This document shows positions 34,383 through 43,013 of a stretch of DNA of 64,000 bases, piece after piece. Both the position numbers and the translations under genes were made by a program. Each line of letters begins with the position of its first letter. The stretch's first letter is position 1. Source of the DNA: Haloechinothrix alba (GTDB lineage Bacteria > Actinomycetota > Actinomycetes > Mycobacteriales > Pseudonocardiaceae); the NCBI RefSeq assembly GCF_900188115.1, contig NZ_FZNW01000004.1, positions 186,001-250,000 on the forward strand, given 5' to 3'. Below the pieces are notes generated by a model, which had not been told where the DNA came from, searched no databases, and saw only the letters and a program-made list of their open reading frames with translations.

Positions 34383-35487
34383 CGACCGGCTCGCGGAGGT
34401 CAAGCAGCGGCTGCAGCGGTTCGCCGAGCACGAGGTAGCGGGCGCCTCGCCGCTGTACGAGCACCTGGCCGGACACGCGGCGACCGACGACGACATCGCC
34501 GGGCTGCTGCTCGCGGCGCCGGACGAGCAGGCGAAGCCGACCTTGCTGCTGGCGACCGCGCACCGCCTCGTCCAGGCCGAGCCGCTGCATCCGCTGTCGC
34601 GGTACTACCCGACGCTCGGCGGCTTCGACGGTGTCGACAGGGAGACGTGGCCGCTGTTCCGCGAATTCCTGCTGGAGCGCGCCGAACCGGCACGGGCCAT
34701 CATGGCCACGCGGTCGACGCAGACCAACGAGGTGGGTAGGGCCGCGGTGCTGTACCCCGCTGTCGCGCTCGCGGCGAAACAGGCCACCGGCAAGGTGGCG
34801 CTGCTCGAGGTCGGCTGCAGCGCCGGTCTGTTGCTCGGCCTCGACCGGTTCAACTATCGCTACCAGTGTGCCGGTGGTGAGCAGCTGACCGCGGGGCCCG
34901 CCAAGACGGCGATCGGGCTGCACTGCGCGCTCGAGCTGGCGCCCGGCGCGGCGGCACCACACCTGCCCAAGAAGTTGCCGGTGGCCGCGCGGGTCGGGCT
35001 CGACAGGGAGCCGGTCGACGCCGCGGACGAGGAGGAGCTTGCCTGGCTCGAGGCCTGCGTGTGGGCCGACCAGCCGGAACGTGCGCGCCTGCTGCGCAGT
35101 GCCGCCTACGAGCAACGTAAGCACCCTCCCGAGCTGGTAGCGGGGGACGCGGTGGACGACCTGCGTACCGCGGTGGATCGGCTGCCTGCTGACATGCCGT
35201 TGGTGGTGATGACCAGCCACACGCTGCCCTACCTCGCGCCGGAGCGGCGCGCCGAGTTCGTGGCCGAGCTGGCCCGGCTGGCCGGTGCGCGGCCGCTGTG
35301 GTGGGTCAGTGAGGAGAACTACGAGGTCGGGTTGACCCACGTGGCCCCCGGCAAGGAGGAACTGAGCTACGACCGTACGGCGCAGTGCACGCTCGGCCTG
35401 GTGAGCTGGAGCGACGGTCAGCCGCTGGCGCGCGTGCTGGCAACGACGGCACCGCACGGGCAGCGGATGACGTGGCTGGCGGGGTAG
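34375..35487 (+). CDS. DUF2332 family protein
   Basis: 370 residues, the normal length of the family. N-terminal helical part (1-120, RLQRFAEHEVAGASPLYEHLAGHAATDDDIAGLLL), then a Rossmann-like core starting KVALLEVGCSAGLLLGLDRFNYRY, which resembles a SAM- or nucleotide-binding loop. Ends with VMTSHTLPYLAPERRAEFVAELARLAG and LATTAPHGQRMTWL. Function unknown; a methyltransferase-like fold is inferred from the GCSAG loop only. ATG 34375 overlaps the MaoC stop by 8 bp, so they are translationally coupled. The NUDIX gene is convergent. Confidence 0.85.
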   Translation: MSSDRLAEVKQRLQRFAEHEVAGASPLYEHLAGHAATDDDIAGLLLAAPDEQAKPTLLLATAHRLVQAEPLHPLSRYYPTLGGFDGVDRETWPLFREFLLERAEPARAIMATRSTQTNEVGRAAVLYPAVALAAKQATGKVALLEVGCSAGLLLGLDRFNYRYQCAGGEQLTAGPAKTAIGLHCALELAPGAAAPHLPKKLPVAARVGLDREPVDAADEEELAWLEACVWADQPERARLLRSAAYEQRKHPPELVAGDAVDDLRTAVDRLPADMPLVVMTSHTLPYLAPERRAEFVAELARLAGARPLWWVSEENYEVGLTHVAPGKEELSYDRTAQCTLGLVSWSDGQPLARVLATTAPHGQRMTWLAG

Positions 35488-35542
35488 CCGGTCTTCTCCG
35501 CTGGGGCGGGCCGGGTGGCGGCTCCGCGGGTGCGTGGCGCGC

Positions 35543-35950
35543 TCATGAGCGAGGCAGTGCCTGCCAGGACCGCAGGGCCTCCGTGAGCCCGTCGACGATC
35601 TCGCCGTCGCGGTCCAGCTCGTGGTACTCGGCCGCGCTGACCCAGCGAGCATCGGCCGCATCGTCGCCGGGTCGCAACGGGCCGCCGGTGCCGTGGCAGC
35701 TGTAGTCGTGGATGTCGAAGACCCCGCGGGCCACGGTGCCCAGCAGCTCGCCGGGGCGTACGTCGAGCCCGGTTTCCTCGCGTAGCTCCCGCACGAGGGC
35801 CTGGGCATCGGACTCGCCGGGCCGTACCCGCCCGCCGGGTACCGACCACAACCCTTTTCCCGGCTCGTTCGCGCGCCGGATCAGCAGCAGCCGCCCTGCC
35901 GGGTCGTGGACGACACCGCCGACGCAGCGGACCCTTTCCGTGTGCATCAT
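35543..35950 (-). CDS. NUDIX hydrolase
   Basis: 135 residues, a minimal NUDIX domain. The box G-x5-E-x7-R-E-x2-E-E-x-G is intact (GRVRPGESDAQALVRELREETG, read in two parts around residues 40-61), with VPGG just before. Substrates of the family are nucleoside diphosphates linked to another group; the exact one is unknown. Similar small actinobacterial proteins are called ADP-ribose or 8-oxo-dGTP pyrophosphatases without proof. ATG 35950 or the Met one codon later starts it. It is divergent from the small membrane protein gene at 36091 across 140 bp. Confidence 0.88.
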   Translation of the reverse strand: MMHTERVRCVGGVVHDPAGRLLLIRRANEPGKGLWSVPGGRVRPGESDAQALVRELREETGLDVRPGELLGTVARGVFDIHDYSCHGTGGPLRPGDDAADARWVSAAEYHELDRDGEIVDGLTEALRSWQALPRS

Positions 35951-36090
35951 GGTGAATACGCAGAGTTACTATCGGCGTGTGATCGTGCCATACGCTGACC
36001 CATGCGCGGGACTTTCCTCCCCTTGGCCCGGGTTGGTGCGGTACAACGGTACTGTTTGCTCCGTTATGCAGGTGTGACGAGAAGGACGGG

Positions 36091-36264
36091 ATGATCGCCG
36101 TGAAAGCGAAGAAACCTCTCATCATCGTAGGTGGTCTGCTCGTGCTGTTCTTCGTGATGTCGCAGCCCGGTGGTGCGGCGGGGATGGTGCACAGCATCCT
36201 CGGCATGCTGCAAAGCGCTGCCGAATCGCTGATCACTTTTGTCAGCACGGTTTTCAACGCATGA
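36091..36264 (+). CDS. Small membrane protein (57 aa)
   Basis: 57 residues, too short for routine ORF cut-offs. The sequence starts MIAVKAKKPLIIVGGLLVLF (basic then hydrophobic, helix at about residues 9-23), then MSQPGGAAGMVHSILGMLQS and a second amphipathic/hydrophobic segment ending in FVSTVFNA. AAGGACGGG stands directly ahead of ATG 36091. It ends 17 bp before the PH-domain protein, so the two are probably one transcript. Coding is supported by this ribosome site, by regular third-position GC and by the sensible topology; no function is known. Confidence 0.75.
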   Translation: MIAVKAKKPLIIVGGLLVLFFVMSQPGGAAGMVHSILGMLQSAAESLITFVSTVFNA

Positions 36265-36281
36265 TCTGAGACACTGCGGAT

Positions 36282-36848
36282 ATGTTCTCACCACGCGACC
36301 CCGACGAGTACTTGCTGGACACCGAGCGGCGAGTCGTGCGGGTTCGCCGGCACTGGGCTTCCCTGATCTGGGACAGCTTCGAGACGGCGGCGCTGCTGGC
36401 GGTCGCCGTGATGATCTCCTACGTGCTACCGCCGACCGACTGGGCCGTGTACGTGCACAACGTGCTCTGGTACGCGGCCCTGTTCGTGATCCTGCGATTC
36501 GTCTGGCAGATCATGCTGTGGTGGGCGGAGAACATCATCGTCACCGACAAGCGCTTCATCATGACCCGCGGCATCTTCACCACCAAGGTCCTGATGATGC
36601 CGATCTCGAAGGTCACCGACCTCACCTACCAGCGCAGCCCGTCCGGCCGGATGCTCGGCTACGGAACCATGGTCCTCGAGTCGGCGGGCCAGATACAGGC
36701 ACTCAACCACATCGACTACCTCCCCAACCCGGAAGAGTTCTACGACGCGATCTCCGAGCTGGTGTTCGGGGACAAGAAGAAGCAGGCGGAGTCGTTCTCG
36801 ATGACCAAGGCCAAGCGGCTCGCCGCGGGGAAGAGGCTGGTCGGCTGA
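36282..36848 (+). CDS. Membrane protein with bacterial PH domain
   Basis: 188 residues. Two membrane helices (about 30-47, AALLAVAVMISYVLP; 55-75, VLWYAALFVILRFVWQIMLWW) are followed by a bacterial pleckstrin-homology (bPH2/YdbS-like) domain, residues 78-160 (NIIVTDKRFIMTRGIFTTKVLMMPISKVTDLTYQRS, GYGTMVLESAGQIQALNHIDYLPNPEEF). The C-terminus is basic and cytoplasmic. It is probably a membrane-associated scaffold; no enzymatic residues. ATG 36282 lies close after the preceding gene; no strong Shine-Dalgarno is seen. The 57-residue membrane protein just before it is probably a partner. Confidence 0.85.
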   Translation: MFSPRDPDEYLLDTERRVVRVRRHWASLIWDSFETAALLAVAVMISYVLPPTDWAVYVHNVLWYAALFVILRFVWQIMLWWAENIIVTDKRFIMTRGIFTTKVLMMPISKVTDLTYQRSPSGRMLGYGTMVLESAGQIQALNHIDYLPNPEEFYDAISELVFGDKKKQAESFSMTKAKRLAAGKRLVG

Positions 36849-36881
36849 CGCCCCGGCGGGCCGATCGGAGAGACTGCCGGT

Positions 36882-37769
36882 GTGAGTCACTCCGATCTAC
36901 GTATCGACCTGCACACGCACTCCACCGGCTCGGACGGCACCGACACGCCGTCCGAGCTCATGCGCGCCGCGGCGGCCGCCGGGCTGGACGTGATCGCCCT
37001 CACCGACCACGACTCCACCGGCGGCTGGGACCAGGCGACCGCCGCGTTGCCTGCCGGCCTGACGCTGGTTCCCGGCGCGGAACTGTCGTGCTGCTGGCAC
37101 ACCGGAGACGGGCGCACGATCAGCGTGCACCTGCTCGCCTACCTGTTCGACCCCGGGTCGGAAGCGATGCTCGCCGAGCAGCGGCGGTTGCGCGCCGAGC
37201 GCCGGTCCCGGTTGCACACCATGGCCGGGCGTATGGCGGCCGACGGGCTGCCCGTCGACCCGGACGCGTTGCTCGGCCAACTCGCCCCTGACGTGCCCGC
37301 TGGGCGGCCGCACCTGGCCCGCGCACTGGTCGACGCCGGTGTCGTGCGGACAGTGGACGAGGCGTTCTCGCGGTATCTCGCAAGCGGCCGCTCCTACTAC
37401 GTGCCGCGTGCGGACACCCCTGTGGAGTCCGCGATCGACATGGTCGCCGACGCGGGCGGGGTGACGGTGCTCGCGCACCCGTTCGCGCACGACCGTGGCC
37501 CCACGATCGATGCAGACGTGATCGCCACCCTTGCCGCTCGCGGCCTGACCGGGGTCGAGGTGGACCACCCCAACCACGATCAGCGGGCCCGCGCGCGGCT
37601 GCGCGAGCTGGCCGCCGAGCTGGACCTGTTGCCGACGGGTTCGAGCGACTACCACGGGACGAACAAGCAGATCGCGCTCGGCGCCGAGACCACGGACCCG
37701 GACGTGTACTCCGAGCTGCTCCGGCTGGGACGTGGCAGTACGGCCGTGCGGGGAGAGGGGGGCCGTTGA
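36882..37769 (+). CDS. PHP-domain metal-dependent phosphoesterase
   Basis: 295 residues. The four PHP motifs are visible: RIDLHTHSTGSDGTDTPSEL (residues 6-25), ALTDHDSTGGW, ELSC with the metal Glu, and HPFAHDRG / SSDYHGTNK near the end. The enzyme is a trinuclear-metal phosphoesterase of the YciV/RnaseAM type (3',5'-nucleoside bisphosphate or RNA 5'-end hydrolase), or a nucleotide-acting relative; the exact substrate is inferred. GTG 36882 is used (VSHSDLRIDLH). Its stop overlaps the next start by 4 bp (TTGA), which makes it an operon with marC and the following small membrane gene. Confidence 0.88.
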   Translation: MSHSDLRIDLHTHSTGSDGTDTPSELMRAAAAAGLDVIALTDHDSTGGWDQATAALPAGLTLVPGAELSCCWHTGDGRTISVHLLAYLFDPGSEAMLAEQRRLRAERRSRLHTMAGRMAADGLPVDPDALLGQLAPDVPAGRPHLARALVDAGVVRTVDEAFSRYLASGRSYYVPRADTPVESAIDMVADAGGVTVLAHPFAHDRGPTIDADVIATLAARGLTGVEVDHPNHDQRARARLRELAAELDLLPTGSSDYHGTNKQIALGAETTDPDVYSELLRLGRGSTAVRGEGGR

Positions 37770-38389
37770 CCGCGGAGTATCTCGACATCACGGTGTTCGC
37801 GACCGCGCTGATCACCCTGTTCGTCATCATCGACCCGCCGGGAACGATCCCGCTGTTTCTCAGTCTGACCGGCAGGAAGTCGGTGGCCGCGCGAGCGAAG
37901 GCCGCCTGGCAGGCCACGCTGGTATCGCTCGCGGTCATCTCCGTGTTCGCGGTCGCAGGCCAGGCGATCCTGAGTTACCTGGGGATCGGCATCCCCGCCC
38001 TGCAGGGTGCCGGTGGGCTGTTGCTGCTGCTGGTCGCGCTGGACCTGTTGACGGGGAGGGAGAGCGCGCAGCCGGAAGCCGCCGAGGAGGTCAACGTCGC
38101 GCTGGTACCGCTCGGTACTCCGCTGCTGGCCGGGCCGGGCGCGATCGCGGCGACGATCGTGTTCGTCCGCCAGGCGGAGGGGCAGTTGCCCGCGTACACC
38201 GCGCTGGCACTCGCCATCGTCACCGTGCATGTGGTGCTGCTGCTCTGCCTGCGATACTCCGGTGCGATCATCAGGGTGATCAAGGAAAGCGGGATCACCC
38301 TGGTCGCCAAGATCGCGGGTCTGCTGGTGGCCGCGATCGCCGTGCAGCTCATCGCCGACGCGGTGCGGGGATTCATCGACGCCGCGTGA
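37766..38389 (+). CDS. MarC/UPF0056-family membrane protein
   Basis: 207 residues, six membrane helices with the usual MarC pattern: FATALITLFVIIDPPGTIPLFLSLTG at the N-terminus, ARAKAAWQATLVSLAVISVFAVAGQAIL, GIGIPALQGAGGLLLLLVALDLL, and VPLGTPLLAGPGAIAATIVF. The family is of unknown function despite its name. TTG 37766 is the start overlapping the PHP stop; no other start precedes the first helix. The stop TGA lies just ahead of the next gene. It is predicted to be an integral cytoplasmic-membrane protein. Confidence 0.9.
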   Translation: MTAEYLDITVFATALITLFVIIDPPGTIPLFLSLTGRKSVAARAKAAWQATLVSLAVISVFAVAGQAILSYLGIGIPALQGAGGLLLLLVALDLLTGRESAQPEAAEEVNVALVPLGTPLLAGPGAIAATIVFVRQAEGQLPAYTALALAIVTVHVVLLLCLRYSGAIIRVIKESGITLVAKIAGLLVAAIAVQLIADAVRGFIDAA

Positions 38390-38442
38390 CGGCAGTAGGG
38401 TTATCGGCGACCTCGGACTGGCAGGGACCCGGGTACTGGGGG

Positions 38443-38712
38443 ATGGGAGTTCGGTTGCGCGCTATAGCAGGGACGTTCGCCGCGGGCCTGTTGCTGCTGG
38501 CCGGCGTGTTGTTGGTGGTCGAGGTGGCTGACCTCACCGGAGGGCTCACGGGGCTGCGCCCCCTGGCGATCTGGGCGCACCTGCTCGGCGGTGTCGTCGC
38601 GCTCGCCGCGGCGGCGTTCGCCGAGCTCCATTCCGGGCTGCGGTCGCGTCTGGCGGCAGCGGGCTCGCTGCTGGTGGTGGCGACGACGCTGAGCGCCGTC
38701 TGGTTCACGTAG
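38443..38712 (+). CDS. Hypothetical two- to three-helix membrane protein
   Basis: 89 residues from ATG 38443 (GGGGG directly ahead). A GTG at 38386 overlapping the MarC stop would give 108 residues. MGVRLRAIAGTFAAGLLLLA is followed by helices LLAGVLLVVEVADL, IWAHLLGGVVALAAAAFAEL and LAAAGSLLVVATTLSAVWF. No family is recognised. The TAG stop (38710-38712) is the first three bases of a TAGGGCGTGTCTCTCA repeat end also seen at dapC and at the TIGR02569 gene. The convergent PQQ-propeller gene ends 11 bp further. Confidence 0.6.
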   Translation: MGVRLRAIAGTFAAGLLLLAGVLLVVEVADLTGGLTGLRPLAIWAHLLGGVVALAAAAFAELHSGLRSRLAAAGSLLVVATTLSAVWFT

Positions 38713-38725
38713 GGCGTGTCTCTCA
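38710..38725. repeat. Repeat-end motif TAGGGCGTGTCTCTCA
   Basis: Matches the ends of the element at 13171-13346 (15 of 16 bases). Here it begins with the stop codon TAG of the small membrane gene and ends in the TCA that is the stop of the convergent gene at 38723. No second inverted end was found. Confidence 0.5.
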
Positions 38726-39976
38726 GCCGCCGAGTGCTACCAGCTCGCCCGCGCGCTGCTCGAGCAGTACGGGGCCGCTCGTGGCCAGCCGGACGGGCCC
38801 TGCGTAGGCGCCGCGGTCGACACTGATGGTCCGCTCGGCCTCGCCGGTACCCGCGTCGACGACGGCGAGCCCTCCGTCGATCGGCATCAGCAGCTCGTCG
38901 CCGTACGCGACCGGCGGCCCGAGCGTGTCCGGAAGCGACCACAGCGGCTCCAGGCTCGCTCCGGCCAGCGCGATCGTGCCGGAACCGGTGTACCAGTACA
39001 CCGTGTCGCCGACCCGTGAGGTCGTGACCACGCGCCCATCGGGGTCGCCTGCCAGGTCGTCGGCAGGGAGCTGCAGCTGGTAGCCGGCCTGTCGCTCCCC
39101 GTCAGGGCCGTACACGACCAGCTGCTGATCCTCGCCGGTGGCGACCGCTGCCACCCCGGCTTCCTCCTCGGACATGGCGATCACGCGAGCCGACGTGCCG
39201 TCCAGGGTCGTGCTGTAGTGCTCGTCCGGCTCGTCGCTACGCATCTCGTCGTCGGCCTGATGGGTCGTGCCGATGACGGTGAGCCGGTCGGTGTCGTCGT
39301 CCGGGCAGCGTTCCACCACGCCGACCCGACCCGCGGCGACCGTCACCGAGCCGTAGGCGCACCCCTGGCGTGGCTGCTTTCCCGGATGAACCTTCGCCGG
39401 AACGTCGCCGTACTCCATGGTGCGCACCAGGTCCTCGGACCAGGCGTTGAGCAGGGTCTCCCCGGTGGTCACCAGGTGCTTGCCGTCCCCGGTCAGCCGG
39501 GCATCCGCCTGGGCATCGCCGTTGCGCTGGGCGGTGCGATGCCCGCTTTCCGGGTCGAGCTGGGTGACCTCACTACAGCCGTCCTCCTTGCGGTACGCGG
39601 CGGTGACCTTGTCCCAGTGATCCGATACGGCACACAGGTCGAGGTCGCGCGTGTAGCTCCAGCGCGGCTCGCCGGTGCGCGCATTCCGCCCGGTCACCGC
39701 GCCGTCCTCGGCGGTGACGACCGTGCCTCCCACCGCGACCGGTGCGGGTGTCGCCGAGCTCGGTGCGCTCCACAGCTGGGCGAACGATCCCGGTACCCGC
39801 GCCGGGGACTGCAGCTCAGGTGCGGGCTCGCCGGTCGTGACCTGCTCGGTGTCCACACTGTCCCCTGTGCGCCAGGCGAGGACGCCCGCCAGGGCGACAC
39901 CCACCGCGAGCGAGACGGCCACGACCCTGTCACGCCGTCGCGTCCACGGTGAACGGCGGGAACGCGCCCGTACCAC
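38723..39976 (-). CDS. Membrane-anchored PQQ-type beta-propeller protein
   Basis: 417 residues. Basic N-terminus then a membrane anchor (residues 18-36, VVAVSLAVGVALAGVLAW), with the rest outside the cell. Repeated blade-like segments such as GGTVVTAEDGAVTGRNARTGEPRWSY, LTGDGKHLVTTGETLLNAW, GDTVYWYTGSGTIALAGASLEPLWSL and GGLAVVDAGTGEAERTI suggest a PQQ/YVTN-type seven-bladed propeller, but with no quinoprotein metal residues recognised. It corresponds to M. tuberculosis Rv3212 beside rhlE (Rv3211). Probably a cell-surface protein of unknown function. Its start is two bases past the helicase stop, so both genes are one transcript. Confidence 0.78.
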   Translation of the reverse strand: MVRARSRRSPWTRRRDRVVAVSLAVGVALAGVLAWRTGDSVDTEQVTTGEPAPELQSPARVPGSFAQLWSAPSSATPAPVAVGGTVVTAEDGAVTGRNARTGEPRWSYTRDLDLCAVSDHWDKVTAAYRKEDGCSEVTQLDPESGHRTAQRNGDAQADARLTGDGKHLVTTGETLLNAWSEDLVRTMEYGDVPAKVHPGKQPRQGCAYGSVTVAAGRVGVVERCPDDDTDRLTVIGTTHQADDEMRSDEPDEHYSTTLDGTSARVIAMSEEEAGVAAVATGEDQQLVVYGPDGERQAGYQLQLPADDLAGDPDGRVVTTSRVGDTVYWYTGSGTIALAGASLEPLWSLPDTLGPPVAYGDELLMPIDGGLAVVDAGTGEAERTISVDRGAYAGPVRLATSGPVLLEQRAGELVALGG

Positions 39977-39978
39977 GG

Positions 39979-41649
39979 TTACTCCGTCGAGTTGCTCGCG
40001 GACTCCTGCCCGGACCGTGTCCGGCGCCTGCGGCGGTTACCGCCGCCCTGCCCGGACTGCTCGGAACGTTCGCGCTGCGCACCGTTTCCGGCAGAGGAGC
40101 TCGAACCGCCCCTGGAACGGCGCCTGCGCCTGCCGGGTGCCGTGGCATCCTGCTCGGTACCGTCCGAGCGCTTCTCGCCGGTGTCGTGGCCGGCTTGTCC
40201 TGCCTGGGCGGACTGGCCGGCCGAGCGGCCGCCGCCGCGTGTGCGCCCCCGGTTACGACCGGACCCGCGCCCTTCCGACCGGGTGCGGGACGACCGGGTG
40301 CGTGCGGCGCCGAAGTCGTCGCTCTCCTCGGCGGACAGGCCTGCCCTGTGCCGGTCGGCGAGCGGCAGGCGCCCGGTGGTGTCGGTGGGGATGTCCAGGT
40401 CGGTGAACAGGTGCGGCGAGGTCGAGTAGGTTTCCGTCGGCTGCGGGATGTCCAGCCCGAGCGTGTCGGAGATCAACTTCCAGCGGGTTTCCTCGTCCCA
40501 GTCGACCAGCGTGATCGCGACGCCGGTCTTGCCTGCCCGGCCGGTGCGACCGATGCGGTGAATGTAGGTCTTCTCGTCCTCGGGGGTCTGGTAGTTGATC
40601 ACGTGCGTGACGTCGTCGACGTCGATACCGCGAGCCGCGACATCCGTGGCCACCAGCACGTCGATCTTCCCGGCACGGAACGCGCGCAGTGCCTGCTCTC
40701 GGGCGCCCTGGCCCAGGTCACCGTGTACGGCGGCCGCCGCGAAACCGCGTTCGGCCAGGTCGTCGGCGACCTTCTGCGCGGTGCGCTTGGTGCGCGTGAA
40801 CACCATCGTGAGCCCGCGATCCCGCGCCTGCAGCGCACGGGCGACGAGCTCGGGCTTGTCCAGCGAATGCGCCCGGTAGACGAACTGCTTGGTCCGTTCG
40901 TGCACCGCGCTCGCGTCGGTTTCCTCGGCGCGGATGTGCGTCGGCTTGTTCAGGAACGTGCGGGCCAGGGTGATGATCGGGCCCGGCATCGTCGCCGAGA
41001 ACAGCATGGTTTGCCGCTGCTCGGGCACCATGCCCAGGATGCGCTCGATGTCCGGGAGGAAGCCGAGGTCGAGCATCTCGTCGGCCTCGTCGAGCACCAG
41101 GTGTGCGAGCTTGCCGAGCACGAGATGCCGCTGCTCGGCAAGGTCGAGCAGCCGTCCCGGCGTGCCCACCACGATGTCCACGCCGGCGCGCAGCCCTTCG
41201 ATCTGTGCCTCGTACGGCCGCCCGCCGTAGATCGCCAGCGTGCGGACCTGCCGGTGCTTGCTCGCCTCTTCGAGGTCCTTGGTGACCTGCATGCACAGCT
41301 CGCGCGTGGGAACGACGACCAGAGCCTGCGGCGTGCCGTCGCCGGGTGCCTGTATCTGGTGGAGCAGCGGGACCCCGAAGCCGAGCGTCTTGCCCATGCC
41401 GGTGCGCGCCTGCCCGATGATGTCCTCGCCACGCAGCGCAAGCGGAAGGGCGAGCTCCTGGATCGCGAAGGTCCGTTCGATACCGGACTCGCCGAGGGCT
41501 CGTACGATGTCGTCGGAGACGCCGAGCTCGGCGAAGGTGGGCGGCTCGGCTGTCGCCGAGCCACTCACCTGCACGAGGCGGGTGTGTTCGGTGTCCTCGG
41601 TGGTTGACTCACCATTCTCTGCGGGTGGATGGCCAGAAGTGTTGTTCAT
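39979..41649 (-). CDS. rhlE: DEAD-box RNA helicase, RhlE-like
   Basis: 556 residues. Q motif (RTFAIQELALPLAL), motif I A-R-T-G-M-G-K-T, motif II L-D-E-A-D, motif III S-A-T, and motif VI H-R-I-G-R-T-G-R are all intact; the helicase core covers about residues 35-410. The C-terminal 140 residues are Arg/Gly/Ser-rich (RTRSEGRGSGRNRGRTRGGGRS), an RNA-binding tail typical of cold-shock/ribosome-assembly helicases. Counterpart of M. tuberculosis Rv3211. It unwinds short RNA duplexes with ATP. The 475-bp divergent region upstream, shared with a ferritin-like gene, suggests a long leader. The downstream propeller gene starts 3 bp later. Confidence 0.93.
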   Translation of the reverse strand: MNNTSGHPPAENGESTTEDTEHTRLVQVSGSATAEPPTFAELGVSDDIVRALGESGIERTFAIQELALPLALRGEDIIGQARTGMGKTLGFGVPLLHQIQAPGDGTPQALVVVPTRELCMQVTKDLEEASKHRQVRTLAIYGGRPYEAQIEGLRAGVDIVVGTPGRLLDLAEQRHLVLGKLAHLVLDEADEMLDLGFLPDIERILGMVPEQRQTMLFSATMPGPIITLARTFLNKPTHIRAEETDASAVHERTKQFVYRAHSLDKPELVARALQARDRGLTMVFTRTKRTAQKVADDLAERGFAAAAVHGDLGQGAREQALRAFRAGKIDVLVATDVAARGIDVDDVTHVINYQTPEDEKTYIHRIGRTGRAGKTGVAITLVDWDEETRWKLISDTLGLDIPQPTETYSTSPHLFTDLDIPTDTTGRLPLADRHRAGLSAEESDDFGAARTRSSRTRSEGRGSGRNRGRTRGGGRSAGQSAQAGQAGHDTGEKRSDGTEQDATAPGRRRRRSRGGSSSSAGNGAQRERSEQSGQGGGNRRRRRTRSGQESASNSTE

Positions 41650-42040
41650 GCTTGCGGTCAGTGCGATCGCCTCTCTTGTCCAGCGCGCACATATGCAGCC
41701 CTGGCCAGTCGCACTCGCGGTGTGTCTGCGCCGCGCTCACCCGTACCCGGCCTGTGGCGGCCGTGGCCGGGCGGTGCTGCTTGCCTGGTCGGGACGTTTC
41801 CCGTGATGTGCACGCACCGTTGTCTTGCATCGCTGTGTCAGTGCCGCGACGAAGCCGCGACGACTATCACGGCGGCGTGTCCGGCTGCCCGCGGTAACGC
41901 AGGCCGCTACCCCCAGGATAAGTTCCTGGCCGCGGGAATGTGGCGCACGATGCTCGTTATCACATTCGCCACGCAGTCTACCCCCTACTCCCGTGCCGCT
42001 GATACGCGCGCGGTCCCCGGTCTACAGACGCGGTGGAGGG

Positions 42041-42099
42041 GGCGAGCCGAGGGACCCCTTCGGTACGTACGGGGTACCCGAGGAGTCTTTCGGCTCGCC
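42041..42099. other. Large stem-loop with 10-bp arms before the ferritin-like gene
   Basis: GGCGAGCCGA (42041-42050) and TCGGCTCGCC (42090-42099) pair perfectly. The 39-base interior can pair further (GGGACCCC against GGGGTACCC). It lies upstream of the leaderless start, so it would be in the -70 to -14 DNA of that gene or in an rhlE-side RNA. Confidence 0.55.
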
Positions 42100-42112
42100 T
42101 TCGAGCGACCGC

Positions 42113-42118
42113 TAGGGT
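42113..42118 (+). promoter_or_regulatory. -10 hexamer TAGGGT of a leaderless gene
   Basis: TAGGGT ends 6 bases before the GTG at 42125 and no ribosome-binding site is present. Confidence 0.4.
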
Positions 42119-42124
42119 AGCCGT

Positions 42125-42796
42125 GTGTCTGAAGCGCGTAGCGAAGCGAGTGACGGGTCGATCGGCGACGGAGTAGTAGACCTGCTCGGGGTTCTCGCCT
42201 ACGGGGAGCTGTCCGCGTTCGACAGGATGGCCGAGGACGCGCGTGCCGCGCCGACGCTGCAAGGCCGGGCGGCGCTCGCGGAGATGGCCGCGGCCGAGAT
42301 CGGTCATTACCGGTTGCTGTCGGCCTACCTCGCCGAGCACGGGGTGGCTGTCGAGGACGCGATGCGCCCCTTCGTCTCGCACTTCGAGGCCTTCCACGCA
42401 TCGACAGCCCCGAAGTCCTGGCTCGAGTCCCTCGTCAAGGCGCATGTCGGGGACGGGCTGGCAGCCGACCTCTACCGGGAGATCGCCACGTGGCTCGACC
42501 CGGACACCAAGGATCTGGTGCTGCGTGTGCTCGACGACACCGGCCATTCGGCGTTCGCCCGGCACGAGGTGGTCACTGCGGTGGAGGCCGACCCGGTGCT
42601 GCGGGACAAGCTCACGTTGTGGGGACGGCGGCTGCTCGGTGAGGCGACGACCCAGGCGCAGTACGTGGCCGCCGAGCGCGACGGGCTGGCCAAACTGATC
42701 GTCACCGGCTCCGGCGACCTCTCCGGCATCGCAGGCCTGTTCCGCCGCCTGCAGCAGAGTCACGGCAAGCGGATGCAGGCCCTCGGGCTCGGCTGA
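42125..42796 (+). CDS. Ferritin-like fold protein (Rv3210c-like)
   Basis: 223 residues, helical. Four-helix ferritin-like pattern with possible iron ligands in [41 protein letters not shown] (E-x2-H-type), [14 protein letters not shown] and [16 protein letters not shown]. Related to the MiaE/tRNA-hydroxylase-like domain family (PF13794), but whether it binds iron or modifies tRNA is not known. It matches M. tuberculosis Rv3210c, divergent from rhlE. GTG 42125 lies 6 bases after TAGGGT. Downstream is a 217-bp gap before the DUF3107 gene. Confidence 0.82.
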   Translation: MSEARSEASDGSIGDGVVDLLGVLAYGELSAFDRMAEDARAAPTLQGRAALAEMAAAEIGHYRLLSAYLAEHGVAVEDAMRPFVSHFEAFHASTAPKSWLESLVKAHVGDGLAADLYREIATWLDPDTKDLVLRVLDDTGHSAFARHEVVTAVEADPVLRDKLTLWGRRLLGEATTQAQYVAAERDGLAKLIVTGSGDLSGIAGLFRRLQQSHGKRMQALGLG

Positions 42797-43013
42797 GACC
42801 TCCGGTGACGGGAGGGCGGCGGGGCCGGGGCCCGCATTGGGATAGCCTGGCCGAGGAACGATCTTCCGGGAGCCGTAGTCATCAGCCGGGCCATTCACCG
42901 CGCTCAGGTCACTGAGCATCGTCAGTCACCTGCAGCAGGCGGCTCCGCCCGCCGAGGCGTGAATGGTCCTCCGGGAGCACGCACCGCAGTATTCGCACAG
43001 CAGGAGGGCACGC

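Larger units (their letters stand above)
41650..42124. other. 475-bp divergent region, rhlE / ferritin-like gene
   Basis: No ORF is accepted. It has locally lower G+C in parts (around 41930-41990) and contains a large stem-loop (42041-42099) and a leaderless -10 (42113-42118) for the plus gene. The rest presumably carries a long rhlE leader, as DEAD-box helicase genes often have. Confidence 0.5.

Noticed and set aside
42797-43013. Promoter elements in the gap before DUF3107
   Set aside because: TAGCCT-like and GGAACG-like hexamers occur but none with a convincing partner or spacing.
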